From Haliclona indistincta (taxonomy: Eukaryota > Porifera > Demospongiae > Haplosclerida > Chalinidae): a stretch of DNA of 64,000 nucleotides. Each line of letters begins with the position of its first letter. Positions within the stretch are counted from its first letter, which is position 1. Under the pieces are notes generated by a model. The model searched no databases, was not told where the DNA came from, and saw only the letters and a program-made list of their open reading frames with translations. Both the position numbers and the translations under genes were made by a program. The stretch lies in contig OZ024790.1 in NCBI GenBank assembly GCA_964017065.1, positions 12,890,104-12,954,103 on the forward strand, given 5' to 3'. Below, in pieces: positions 25,341-37,986 of the stretch.

Positions 25341-25810
25341 TCATAATAAACAAACAGCTTGACTTAAAAATCCAACATAATTCTGCAGTTGTCCAGAGAA
25401 CAAGTTTGACAGACTAACAGGAACGCTTGGAAGTAGAAGTAGGACTTGACATACGATACAGACCATACAGAAAGATTTCGGAGGATAGGGCTTCCCGCTC
25501 TCATGCCTAGTTTCCAAAATAAACTTGCACAACCATTTACTAACTATCACAGGATCATTATAGTGAAGTAAGTCTCCTGGCACCGTTCAGAAGAAGTTGC
25601 TTTACCGGTTTCCATAATCCATTTATCAAAATTTTCTCAAGCCCCACGCGTTCACTCTAGACGTGTTCTCTGGATCAACTCCCTCGGCAGCCTTTATCAC
25701 ATCTGCGTCAGAAGCGACTACAAATCGAGAACTGGGAGCCAATTCCGTCTTCTTTCGTCGTAATGATAGAGATAGACGGAGCTTTTAGCATCAGGGCTAC
25801 CATCAGCCAT
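25341..25810 (-). pseudogene. Crypton-type tyrosine recombinase, N-terminal fragment
   Basis: On the minus strand a start codon at 25810 is followed, after a frameshift, by SRFVVASDADVIKAAEG and a NAWGLRKF block, then after another frameshift by VSKWLCKFILETRHESGK and PYPPKSF. These match the order of the N-terminal region in Crypton/ZMYM-type proteins (WALRxFxxW, then LxxWLxKFxLExR...G..YPPxTL). The catalytic C-terminus is absent. The start lies about 65 bp from the long palindrome, as in the two other relics. Confidence 0.6.
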
Positions 25811-25875
25811 CTTAAAACGAACACATAGGATTCGCGCATGCGCATTGATCTGAACAGAAAGGCACAATAAAACAA

Positions 25876-26040
25876 TTAACGTATGGTTCCTTCACGCATT
25901 ATCGGATTTATCTGCACTCGCTTCCGGTCTCGTAGCTAAAAATAGCGAACTCGGGCTCCGCCCTCGTGCGCTATTTTTACCTACTCGACCGGAAGCTCGT
26001 GCGGATAAATCCGATAATGCACGAAGGAACCATACGTTAA
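25876..26040. repeat. Long palindrome, arms about 75 bp
   Basis: TTAACGTATGGTTCC pairs with GGAACCATACGTTAA; inner arms include GGATTTATC and CTTCCGG, and the centre is GGGCTCCGCCC. It lies just upstream of the recombinase relic. Confidence 0.9.
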
Positions 26041-26049
26041 CTATTACAT

Positions 26050-27397
26050 ATACACTGATAACACACAATAACCATCTATATCCACTGATAACCAATAATA
26101 ACCACTAATAACCAATGATAACCACTGATAACCAACGATAACCTCTGATAACCAACGATAACCAAGAATAACCAACATTAACCTCTGATAACCAACAATA
26201 ACCACTGATAACCAACGATAACCACTGATAACCAACAATAACCACTGATGACCAACGATAACCACTGATAACCAACGATAACCAAGAATAACCAACAATT
26301 ACCACTGATAACCAAGAATGACAACTGATAACCAACAATAACCACTGATAAGCAACGATAACCGCTGACAACCAGCAATAACCACTGATAACAAACCATA
26401 ACCACTGATAACCAAGAATAACTACTGATAACCAAGATTAACTGCTGATAACCAACGATAACCAATGATAACCAACGATAACCATTGATGACAAACAATA
26501 ACCACTGATAACCAACGATAACCAAGAATAACCAAGAATAACCTACAATAACCACTGATAACCAACAATAACCACTGATAACAAACAATAACAACTGATA
26601 ACCAGGAATAACCAAAGATAACCAATGATAACTAACAGTAACCAAGAATAACCAACAATAACTACTGATAACCAACCATAACCACTGATAACCAACGATA
26701 ACCACTGATAACCAACCATAACCACTGATAACCAACATAAACCACTGATAACCAACAATAACCACTGACAACCAAGAAAAACCGAGAATAACCAAAATAA
26801 CGACTGATAACCAACAATAACAACTGATAACAAACGATAACCACTAATAACCAACAATAACCACTGATAACCAACAATAACCACTAATAACCAACAATAA
26901 CCACTGGTAACAAATAATAACCACTGATAACCAACAATAACCACTGATAACCAACAATAACAACTGAAAACCAACAATAACCAACGATAACCACTGATAA
27001 AAGACAATCACCAGGAATAACCTACAAAAACTACTGATAACCAACAATTACTGATAACCAACGATAACCACTGATAACCACAAATAATCACTGATAACGA
27101 ACAGTAACCACTGATTACCCACAATAGTCGCTGATAACCAACAATAACCACTCATAACCAACAATAAGTACTGATAACCAACAATAACCACTGATAACCT
27201 ACAATAACCACTGATAATCAACAATAATCACCGATAACATACAATAACCACTTATAACCAACAATAACCACTGATAACCAACAATAACCTCTGATATCCA
27301 ACCATATCCACTGATAACCGATAATAACAAACAATATCTACTGATAACCAACAACAACCAAGAATAACAGACAATAACCATTGATAACCAACAATAG
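26050..27397. repeat. 20-bp minisatellite, block 12
   Basis: About 67 copies. It includes the empty TTAA site at 26438-26441 and a long match to block 3/4. It ends at AATAG, where the Harbinger element is inserted. Confidence 0.95.
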
Positions 27398-27574
27398 AGA
27401 GGTTTAGATTCACGTTCAATCGCGAACGGCAACGCCAAATGTTAGACCTGATCAGAGTGACGTCACAATAGTATACGAAACAGTAGACGAGTATACGTAC
27501 GTATGTGCACGCGCCATTACGCAGTAGATCGTTGCTGCATGCACTGACTGCTGCTCGTCGTGCTTGAGCGAGAG

Positions 27575-28881
27575 ATGGATTCTAGGACGAAGTAAGTAGC
27601 AAATGGTTGCTATAACAGTTTTACATTCATGTAGACGACAGTTGAACGAGATCGTAGAATTAATAATCCAGGAGTCTATGGCCAGCGATTTGAGTGACTC
27701 TGATTCTAGTGAAGACGAAGAGATGATTGCTGCTATCATGTTAGAACTCGCTCTAGCTCCAAAAGTGGCTCTAGGTCCTCGGCTAAATCTCGATGACTTA
27801 TCGCCATTGGAATGCGAGCAGCTTTTCAGGTCAGTAATCAAAAACACGCGCAGAGCTCATAGATACCGTCCTCATTCAAAATAACTGTAGGTTTGAGAAA
27901 GAGGATATTCAACGACTGTTCCAAGCGCTGGTTATTCGGCCTAGGTATGTATGTGAGCAAGGTACAACAGCTACTGGAATGGAGGCTCTCTTGGTACTGC
28001 TTAGAAGATTGACTTACCCAAACAGGCTAAGCGATCTAACCAAATTGTTTGGACGGTCAAAGACGGAGTTGAGTCTGATTTTTAATACTGTGAGCCTTTG
28101 TAATAATAATTATTAAGGATTATGAGTACTTTGCTTTGGTGTAGATCCTTGATGATGTACATACCAGGCATAGTCACCTTCTCTCAAGTTTCGATCTTGT
28201 ATGGCTCGACAAGCAGGCATTTGCTGCAGCTATTGAAGAGAGAGGAGCTCCACTATCTACATGCATAGGGTTTGTGGATGGTACAGTTAGACCAACTGCT
28301 CGACCAATCAGACATCAGCGTATGTTATTCAATGGACACAAGAGAGTCCATTGCATAAAATTTCAGGTAATGTGCTATTATTTTCATTTTGTAATTTTTA
28401 TGTGTTAATTCTGCAGTCTATCACTACTCCAAATGGTCTCATAGCACACTTATTTGGACCTGTTGAGGGACGAAGACACGATGCTTTCATATTGCGTGAG
28501 AGTCAGGTGCTGGACAAACTTCGACCAATGGTTCATCCTAATGGAGACCCTTATGTGATTTATGGCGATCCGGCATATGGGTTATCACGCAATGTGATTT
28601 CTCCGTTCGGTCGCGGTCAACTGACCCAACCACAAATTGAGTTCAACAAATCCATGAGTGCCGTTCGTATAGCAGTCGAATGGAATTTTGGGAAGGTCAC
28701 ACAGTTGTTCGCTTTCCTGAATTTCAAGAAGAATTTAAAAATTCTCTTGCAACCTGTAGGCAAGTACTACTTCGTAGGAGTTCTCCTAGCTAACTGTCAT
28801 ACTTGTCTATACGGCTCTCAGACATCTAGCTATTTTAATGTACACCCACCAAGTTTAGAAATGTATTTGTCAAATACTTAA
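27575..28881 (+). CDS. Harbinger DDE transposase, five exons
   Basis: Exons inferred from GT-AG junctions that keep the frame: 27575-27591, 27635-27829, 27891-28089, 28145-28366 and 28417-28881; introns are 43-61 bp. The product would be about 365 residues, normal for the family. It has an acidic Ser/Asp N-terminus, a helix-turn-helix-like region (RLTYPNRLSDLTKLFGRSKT), and the DDE triad: Asp in GFVDGTV (about 182), Asp in YGDPAYG (about 262) and Glu in AVEWNFGKV (about 299). The enzyme cuts and rejoins the transposon ends. No stop or frameshift is visible under this exon model. The first small exon is the least certain; an internal ATG at 27678 is an alternative start. Confidence 0.85.
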
Positions 28882-28903
28882 TTCAATAATATAATAATTA
28901 TTG

Positions 28904-29805
28904 TTAACATTTCTTCTTGATGACTTCAATTAGAGCCATACGCTCCTCTGAATCGAGTTTCAGCCGTTGGTTTCTCTCATCTTGCTCTGCTTGCCATTTT
29001 TTTCGTTGAAATTCCAATTCTAGTCTTCTTATCTCCAGTTCTTCTGCTTTTAGAGCTGCCTTCTTCTCAAACTGTAACGCAAAAACCTGTATGGTACTTT
29101 TTATAGTTCCTGCGTACACAGAAAGAATTAAAGGGGCATGCACTAAATCACATGTTCTCTCACCTCTTGTTTTCTTCGGGCTATTTGGTTTTAAATTCTC
29201 CTGTTCAGCAAGCTGCAGTCTCTCTTCAACTTCATCTTCACCGTCGTCACCATAGTATGTACTGTCGCCCAATACCGAAACATCTGGATCCCTTTCATTC
29301 GAACATCTCTTTTCTATCATAAAATTATTATTGGTTAATACAATTAGCTACTTGTCTTCATACATACTTGATAATCTCTCCATCGCTGCCTTTCTCAGAT
29401 TCTCTCCGGCCTCTTTTTCGATTTTCCTCTTCTCAATCGCTGCCAATTTCTCTGCTTCCTTGATTAGACAGCAATCTCTTTCATAAGAGACGATGTCTTC
29501 AAGAACCTCCATAAGTTCAGTAACTTCTTCCTCTGTTCCTGACCTAATAGAGCAAAGCAATACAAAATACTGAATATATAGTATTAATTTTACCTTTTCA
29601 GAGATTTTCTGTCCTCTTGCTTGTATTTTTTCTTTAGCAAGTTAGTCCTATCTCTACAGCCTCTTCCCGTGAACTTGGTCTCACGGGAAAATCTTTTATT
29701 GAGATCGTCTGCTATCTCTGTCCACTGCGCTAAACTGTCAGGTCGAATTTTAAAGACTTCCAAGCACAGCGCCGTGTCTTGTTCTAAAGTCCACCGAGAT
29801 GGCAT
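28904..29805 (-). CDS. Harbinger Myb/SANT-like DNA-binding protein, multi-exon
   Basis: The first exon (29805-29594) encodes PSRWTLEQDTALCLEV, then QWTEIADDLNKRF and CRDRTNLLKKKYK: the spaced aromatic residues of a trihelix/Myb-SANT domain. The second exon (29543 to about 29369) and the third (about 29313-28904) continue in phase with a Glu/Lys-rich coiled coil ending EERMALIEVIKKKC. An additional small intron inside the third exon is possible. In Harbinger elements this partner binds the transposon ends and brings the transposase to DNA. It converges on the transposase gene with only about 20 bp between the stops. Confidence 0.8.
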
Positions 29806-30026
29806 GCTTGTACTAGCTTGAAAACTCGCGCGCTACAAGACTCGTCACCATACGTAGAACTGCTTCTAGAAACGTCAGAAACGTGGCCTCGAAGGCTTAT
29901 CACGTGACCTTGTGACGTCAGCGAGCCTCGTGGTATGGTACATGGTGTCATGTACAGTTGTGTGTAGTACGTGACGTCATTATTAGCGTTCAACGTTACC
30001 CGTCGACGTGAAATCTAAACCTCTCT

Positions 30027-31587
30027 AATAGCCACCATAACCACTGATAACATACAATAACTGTAAAGCAATGATAACCAACAATGACCACTGATAACCA
30101 AAAATAACCACTGATAACCACCAATAACCACTGATAACCAACAATAACCACTGATAACGAACAATAACAACTGACAACCAACAATAACAACTGATTACCA
30201 ACCATAACCACTTATAACCAACGATAACCACTGATAACCAACCATAACCACTGATAACCAATAAAAACCACTGATAACAAACAATAACCACTGTTAATTA
30301 TGTAAAACCAAGAATAACCAACCATAACCGCTGATAACCAACAATAACCACTGTTAACCAACGATAACCACTAATAGCCAACTATATCCACTGATAACCA
30401 AAAATAACCACAGATAACCAACTATAACCACTGATAACCAACAATAACCAACAATAACCAACTATAAATTTGGAATAACCGCCATAAATCACTCATAACC
30501 AAGAATAGCCACTGATAACCAACAATAACCACTAATAACCAACAATAACCACGGATAACAAGGAATAACCAACGATAACCACTGATAACAAACAATAACC
30601 AAAGATAACCAACAATAACCACTGAATTCCACCAATTACTGATAACCAACGATAACCACTGAAAACCAACTATAACCACAGATAACCAACAATAAACACT
30701 GACATCCAACAATAACCACTGATAACCAAGAATAACCAACGATAACCACTGATAACCAACAATAACCAACAATAACCAATGATAACCACTGATAACCAAC
30801 GATAAGCACCAAAAACCACTGATGACCAACAATAACCACCTATAACCAACAATAAGGACTGATAACAAGCGATAAACACTAATAACCAAGAATAACCACT
30901 GATAACCAACAATAACCACTGATAACCAACAATAACCACTGATAACAAATAATAACCACTGATAACCAAGAATAACCAACGATAACCAACAATAACCTTC
31001 AATAACCACACAAATCTCTGACAACCAAGAATAACCACTGATAACCAAAAATAACCACTGATTACCAAGAATAACTACTTATAACCAACAATAACCACTG
31101 ATAACCAAGAATAACCAACGATAACCACTGATAACAAACAATAACCAAGAATTACAAACAATAACCACTGATAACCAACAATAACCATTGATAACCAACG
31201 ATAACCACCATAACCACTGATAACAAACAATAATTGTTAAGCAATGATAACCAACAATAACCACTGATAACCAATGATAGCCACTGATAACCAACCATAT
31301 CCACCGATAACCAACAATAACCAAGAATAACCACTGATAACCAACAATAACCACTGATAACCACTGATAACCAACAATAACAACTGAAAACCAGCAATAA
31401 CCAACGATAACCACTGATAAAAGACAATAACCAGGAATAACCTACAAAAACTACTGATAACCAACAAATACTGATAACCAACGATAACCACTGATAACCT
31501 AAAATAATCACTGATAACGAACAGTAACCACTGATTACCAACAATAGTCACTGATAACCAACAATAACCACTGATAACCAACAATAA
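30027..31587. repeat. 20-bp minisatellite, block 13
   Basis: About 77 copies. Its start continues the sequence left of the Harbinger insertion, as the unbroken version in block 10 shows. Confidence 0.95.
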
Positions 31588-32667
31588 GTAATAGTTAACT
31601 CCCGGTCTCTGAGGCGATACGGGATATATACCGAGGTGGTTAATTATGCTGTCCGAGGGCGGAGCCCGAGGATGGCATAATTAACCACCGAGGTATTATC
31701 CCGATCGCCGAAGAGACCGGGAGTTAACTGACTTGTACCCCACCCCCAGTCTTCTCGTGGTGTTTGTAGCTGGTCGTAGCTGTTCTGTAGCTTGTAAGCG
31801 AAGATATACGAGCAATGGGAGCCCAGGGCACTCGCCTCCAAGCGCACACTCGCCAGGTCTATAATGGCGAACGCCCGTGTTCAAGTTGGGCGACGAAAAC
31901 GGCGAACGCCCGTGTTCAAGTTGGGCGACAAACGAAGCCTGGCGTCAACTTTTGTGCAGCTAAAACACACGGTAACTTGGCTTTCAGGCAGCAATGCTGG
32001 CTGACCTTTCCCAAAGGTTAACACGTGCGCCAAAAATTTATTGATAATTTATTGACGATGGCCCACTAGTATCTGCTATTTTGTGGGGTATAAAGCTCCA
32101 CTCACTTTCGCCGGGTGGGCAGGTGTGGACAAGGGACTAGTGCCACTTTGCTACTTCCTGGGAAATATCCATCACAGCTTGTAAGATGATTGTGCACAAT
32201 AGTATCCTTATCTTGTCCACTCTTCATATTCTAGTAGTGTCCAAGAATTTACATGGAGCATGGACAATCACTTGTCCACTATTGCACATGGGACATGTCC
32301 AATAGTGTACAAATTACACTAGTTGCCCAAGTCGTGTACAAGTTTGGAAGTTATGTATGTATAGTGCCCAAGCAGTGCCGAATAATACTGCTCGCAATTG
32401 CTAAACTTTGTACTTTTGAAGTACCACAATTCCTACAATAACTGTTTGGTATGACCAACAAAACATTGGATAATTAATAATTAAATTTTATTGATGACTA
32501 TTGTCACATAGTTCTGTAACATCTTTGTTGACCTTGTGTTTCACAATTTCGTTCCTTCAAAAATCTCTGACTATATCACTGTAAAAAAATTTGTGTGTAT
32601 ACCACACAAAAAGTCATGTGAATTACCACCATCACTGTACTTACTAATGCTGTCTTTGATCTGGCTC

Positions 32668-33142
<475 letters not shown>

Positions 33143-33531
33143 TTATAGAGTCCATTACTTCTCTGCCCCGTTCTCTCTCCATGTTCTTCTCAACCCTTAT
33201 ACTTCATAATTTCTACATTGATGACAATAAACTGTAAACTTAGTACAAATAAATATACCTTTTACTGTATCTTCGTCAATTGAAGATAGAGGTGAAGAAA
33301 AGATTTGCTCTAAAAAATCAGCTTTCACAAGCTGATTGTGGCTACTCAGAGAACTACAAAGAGACACAAACACAATAATCTCTGTTGGTATGAGAAAAAC
33401 CCAAATGAAAAAATTCATTGAGATCATCATGCATCCAAACCAGCACATGACTCAACACTGTAAAAAGAAATAATTTATCCACTCAATAACAAAAACAAAA
33501 CAAAACCCATAAAAATTAAAGTAACTAAATC
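33143..33531. other. Possible additional minus-strand exon, unassigned
   Basis: On the minus strand a stretch encoding SSHNQLVKADFLEQIFSSPL and a following SSIDEDTVKG ends at a GTATAT donor-like site. It does not match SMAD. It may be an exon of another captured gene or chance. Confidence 0.3.
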
Positions 33532-34313
33532 TAACAAAGCCCACAGCACAATGCTGGTGACTGCCAACAGAGACTACATGACGACCTACAATACCTCTGT
33601 CTACAAAGCCCACAGCACAATGCTGGTGACTGCCAACAGAGACTACATGACGACCCACATTACCTTTGTCTACAAAGCCCACAGCACAAAGCTGGTGACT
33701 GCCAACAGAGACTACATGACGACCCACATGCATTACCTCTGTCTACAAAGCCCACAGCACAATGCTGGTGACTGCCGACAGAGACTACATGACGACCCAC
33801 ATTACCTCTGTCTACAAAGCCCACAGCACAATGCTGGTGACTGCCGACAGAGCCTACATGACGACCCACATTACCTCTGTCTACAAAGCCCACAGCACAA
33901 TGCTGGTGACTGCCGACAGAGCCTACATGACGACCCACATTACCTCTGTCTACAAAGCCCACAGCACAATGCTGGTGACTGCCGACAGAGCCTACATGAC
34001 GACCCACATTACCTCTGTCTACAAAGCCCACAGCACAATGCTGGTGACTGCCGACAGAGCCTACATGACGACCCACATTACCTCTGTCTACAAAGCCCAC
34101 AGCACAATGCTGGTGACTGCCGACAGAGCCTACATGACGACCCACATTACCTCTGTCTACAAAGCCCACAGCACAATGCTGGTGACTGCCGACAGAGCCT
34201 ACATGACGACCCAAATTACCTCTGTCTACAAAGCCCACAGCACAATGCTGGTGACTGCCAACAGAGCCTACATGACGACCCACATTACCTCTGTCTACAA
34301 AGCCCACAGCACA
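33532..34313. repeat. 69-bp tandem repeat, about 11 copies
   Basis: The unit containing CCACAGCACAATGCTGGTGA recurs every 69 bp (one interval is 73 bp). Copies are almost identical in the centre. Because 69 is a multiple of three and the unit lacks stops in several frames, long frames stay open on both strands (for example 33551-34339 and 33762-34373 on +, 34307-33660 on -). Nothing shows that any is translated. Confidence 0.95.
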
Positions 34314-34483
34314 ATTTCCCCAGCAGACGGTTACAGTGACCGCATAAGTAGCTATCTCGACCTCTCAGCATGACTCACAGCACGTACAGCTCAGTTCAAA
34401 AAGGACACCACGCGTGCGCTAAGGGCTGCTCACGTGAGCTTGAAGGTGTGACCACATGTGTTCTTGACACTCGCGCGCTCATC

Positions 34484-36246
34484 ATGTCTGTATCTTCGAA
34501 CTCGTCTTTTTTGTCTCGCCCAGCAAGGTCACCAGCAGCACAGCCCCCAGTAAGAGGATTTTACGGCAATCGTAGCCTGCCAACTCGTACGCCTCCGGGG
34601 AGACCATTGCCGGCTGCAAGATCGAACAGGACACGAAATAGCTACCAACCAAATGATGGCCTGTTTAGTTTACCACCGGTTACAATTCCTGGTTATCATG
34701 AAGAAGATAATCTGGCAGAGGCGAACGGTTAGCCATTGGCTTAAGGGTGTGTGTGTGTGTGTGTGTTTTAATGGCTGTCTATACAGGTGACCGTGATCTA
34801 TCATGAAGGGCCCATTCATCAATCATCCCCACTTGACTCAACCGGTCATGTCCAAGAACCTGACATGATTCAACCCAACCTGTCAGATATCATGGATGCT
34901 TTACAAGCTAGCCCAGCAGGCTCTTTTACAGAAGGTCTTGAAGCAGCAGGAATCAATGGAGAAAAAACAGAATGAGTTGGAAGTTGCAGTGAATACTTTA
35001 GCTGACGAGGTACAGTTGGTTAGAGAAGCAGATACTCCCAACGAAAAGCAACAGAGAAAGTCAAAGTGCCTCGGGACCTTACAGTTATAGTCACTACTGA
35101 TTACCCATAATATCACATAATAATGTTAGAGCAATGTACATCTGTTTGACGATAACATTGCAGAATGGGGAGGGGCAACTGAGAGATCTTGACATGTGCT
35201 GCTTGGTTTGACACATTGCAATGTTTATTTTATGTGACTCTTACTTTTTGACAATTCATTTTGTAGAATAAAGTATCCCTCCTTCACGAGAGTCTTGAAG
35301 AAAATGGATTTAACCCCGAGGAAAGGTATGTACAATTATTATTTGTAGGTATTATGCAGGTGACGTGATCTTATCTGTCAGCTCTCTAAGTACACACAAC
35401 AAGTCTGTCAAAGAAAAGATGATGGATGAGTTGATAAAGACACCAGATTTGAAGTATTCAGAGGAGCAAGTGAAGAGTAAGTAGACAATTATTATTATGA
35501 TACTATTTATTTGCTTTGTTACAGCTGCAGTGAAGAGAAAATACGAGGCAGGAAGGAGGCAATGGTTGGAGGAAGAAAAGGATGACCAGCACGAGATCGC
35601 GTCTCAGAGACACGCTTGCAGAGGGTTTACGTTATTGTGTATGTGTAACATTTAATGTCAATTTTTCACAGAAGTTTGATCGGCGAAGTGTGGTTGTTTT
35701 AGAAGCAGAGAGGAGGTATTGGAAGCAGCTATCAGTCGAGTATATGAGCGATGAGTCAGATGGAGATGATTCAAACACCTTCATTATTCATCCTCTTTCA
35801 TGGCGGTCTGAAAGTTAGTCACAATACATTTTGAACCAGCCTATTATTTTTCCATTACAGAACTGATGACCTTTATAGGTAAGTTAGATGAGAGGTATGA
35901 GGGTAAGCTAAGAAAGGACAATGTGATGATGGCAAGAAAAGTGCAGAAGATTGGTGAACTCTCTACCAGACAGCAGCCAACCAATGCACCCAAATGGACT
36001 GTCAAGCAAAACACAGGTCAGCTAGATAGTACTTACCTTGTTAACATTTGTTCTCTAACTTATGTGGCGAAGAATTTCAAGCCGAGACATAAGTTGAACC
36101 ATTCACAATGGAATAGTAATGGTGAGCCCTATTCTGCTAAACTGTCATTACATTATTCATACTCGCTCTTTGTCTTTGTTGTAGGTTGCTATGGTCACTG
36201 CAAGGGCCTGCACTGCATATTGACTACAATACCACTGTCTTGCTGA
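34484..36246 (+). pseudogene. Multi-exon gene inside the CAT-flanked transposon, unrecognised, probably damaged
   Basis: The first exon (ATG at 34484) encodes a Ser/Arg/Pro-rich N-terminus with RSLPTRTPPGRPLPAARSN. Later segments separated by short GT-AG introns encode a coiled coil (LQKVLKQQESMEKKQNELEV), a VKRKYEAGRRQWLEEEKD helix, an acidic YMSDESDGDD patch with IIHPLSWRSE, and a basic KLDERYEGKL...KVQKIGELSTRQQ stretch. Around 34905 the coiled coil lies in a different frame from the preceding exon, suggesting a 1-bp loss. The order (coiled coil, acidic patch, P-L-x-W-R-S motif) looks like one real protein, but I do not recognise it. It could be captured host sequence or the element's own gene. 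Confidence 0.5.
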
Positions 36247-36687
36247 ATTTCTGTAATAACAAACAATTTTTATTATTTAACAAAAATTTTTTCAACGATG
36301 TCAAATTAGAGGGTGTAGTTCATAGCATAGTGCTCTAGAGTGTCCAAGAGTTCTCAGGAAGAATTCAAATAGTGCGCAAAGGACATCGGGCATGTGCAAG
36401 TGGTGTACAATTGGTGCACTACTTGTGACCAAGGCTTGTGCACTGGTTTGGACACTTGGTTCATTTCCAAGTTGTATCCAATAAGAGCATGCAGTGTGGC
36501 CAAACTTGGTAACTACTTGGGCACTCAAGTGGACAAGGCAGTGTACAAGTTGGGCACAATACTGCTACAAGCTGTGCATATTTGCCTGTTTTAACTTTAA
36601 TATCCTGGAAAATATCCATATTTCCCTGGGTATATGGGATATATACCATGCCATTTTCCTTTGATCTTTGGGTGTGGTGGGGTACAA

Positions 36688-37366
36688 GTAATAGTTAACT
36701 CCCGGTCTCTGAGGCGATACGGGATATATACCGAGGTGGTTAATTATGCTGTCCGAGGGCGGAGCCCGAGGATGGCATAATTAACCACCGAGGTATTATC
36801 CCGATCGCCGAAGAGACCGGGAGTTAACTGACTTGTACCCCACCACCAGTCTTCTCGCGGTGTTTGTAGCTGTTCTGTAGCTTGTAAGCGAAGATCTACG
36901 AGCGATGGGAGCCCAGGGCACTCGCCTCCAAGCGCACACTCGCCAGGTCTACAATGGCGAACGCCCGTGTTCAAGTTGGGCGACAAACGGCGAACGACCG
37001 TGTTCAAGTTGGGCGACAAACGAAGCCTGGCGTCAACTTTTGTGCAGCTAAAACGCACGGTAACTTGGCTTTCAGGCAGCAATGCTGGCTGACCTTTCCC
37101 AAAGGTTAACACTTGCGCCAAAAATTTATTGATAATTTATTGACGATTGCCCACTAGTTTCTGCTATTTTGTGGGGTATAAAGCTCCACTCACTTTCGCC
37201 GGGTGGGCAGGTGTGGACAAGGGACTAGTGCCACTTTGTCACTTCCTGGGAAATATCCATATTTGCCTGTTTTAACTTTAATATTCTGGAAAATATCCAT
37301 ATTTTCCTGTGCATATGGGATATATACCATGCCATTTTCCTTTGATCTTTGGGTGTGGTGGGGTAC
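36688..37366. mobile_element. Palindromic element P1, copy 4 (679 bp)
   Basis: It starts GTAATAGTTAACTCCCGG directly after the end of copy 3. Palindrome at 36694-36828, CCCACTAGT at about 37150-37158, end GGGGTAC at 37366, then AACCACTGATAACC. The minus-strand frame is open (125 codons, 36744-37121) and longer because a block of about 40 bp (GTGTTCAAGTTGGGCGACAA) is duplicated. Confidence 0.8.
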
Positions 37367-37986
37367 AACCACTGATAACCAAGAGTAACCAACGATAACC
37401 ACTGATAACCAACAATAACCACTGATAACCAACAATAACCACTTATAAACAAGAATAACCAACGATAACCACTGATAACAAACAATACCCAAGAATAACC
37501 TACAACAACTACTGATTACCAACAATAACCACAGATAACCAACGATAACCGCTGATAACCAATAATAACCACTGGTAACAAACTATAACCACTGATAATC
37601 AACCATATCCACTGATAACCAACAATAACCAAGAATATCCAAGAATAACCACTAATTACAAACACTAACCACTGATAACCAACAATAACCACTGATAACC
37701 AACAATAACCATTGACAACCAAGAATAACCAACGATAACCAACAGTAACCACTGATAACCAACAGTAACCACTAATAACCAACAATAATCACTGATAACC
37801 AACAATAACCACTGATAACCAACAATAACCACTGATAATCAAGAATAACCAACGATAACCACTGATAACCAACAATAACCACTGATAACCAACGATAACC
37901 ACTGATAACCAACGATAACCAAGAATAATCAACGATAACCAAGAATATCCAACAATAACCAAGAATAACAACTGATAACCAACATT
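37367..37986. repeat. 20-bp minisatellite, block 14
   Basis: About 30 copies with typical variants. Confidence 0.95.

Larger units (their letters stand above)
25091..26049. mobile_element. Palindrome-bearing element with decayed Crypton-type recombinase gene (copy ii)
   Basis: From the left: TTATTGTATACTTCCTG, GATCAAAGACACCGCCC, hairpins with AATAATGCACTG arms (25140-25255), ACTAGTGGGTA at 25316-25326, a minus-strand recombinase relic, and the palindrome at 25876-26040, then CTATTACATA and minisatellite. The order matches the element at 5.8-7.3 kb. Confidence 0.6.
27398..30026. mobile_element. PIF/Harbinger DNA transposon, apparently complete (2.6 kb)
   Basis: The ends AGAGGTTTAGATT...ACGT and the reverse complement of AGAGAGGTTTAGATTTCACGT form short TIRs. 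Flanks are ...CAACAATAG and AATAGCCACC..., while the uninterrupted sequence CAACAATAGCCACC is at 22764-22777, so part or all of AATAG (3-5 bp) was duplicated. Inside are two convergent genes: a DDE transposase on + and a Myb/SANT-like protein on -, the standard two-gene layout of this superfamily. Confidence 0.92.

Noticed and set aside
33551..34373. Repeat protein genes encoded by the 69-bp array
   Set aside because: Several frames on both strands are equally open and no start context, splice signals or conserved flanking domain favours one.
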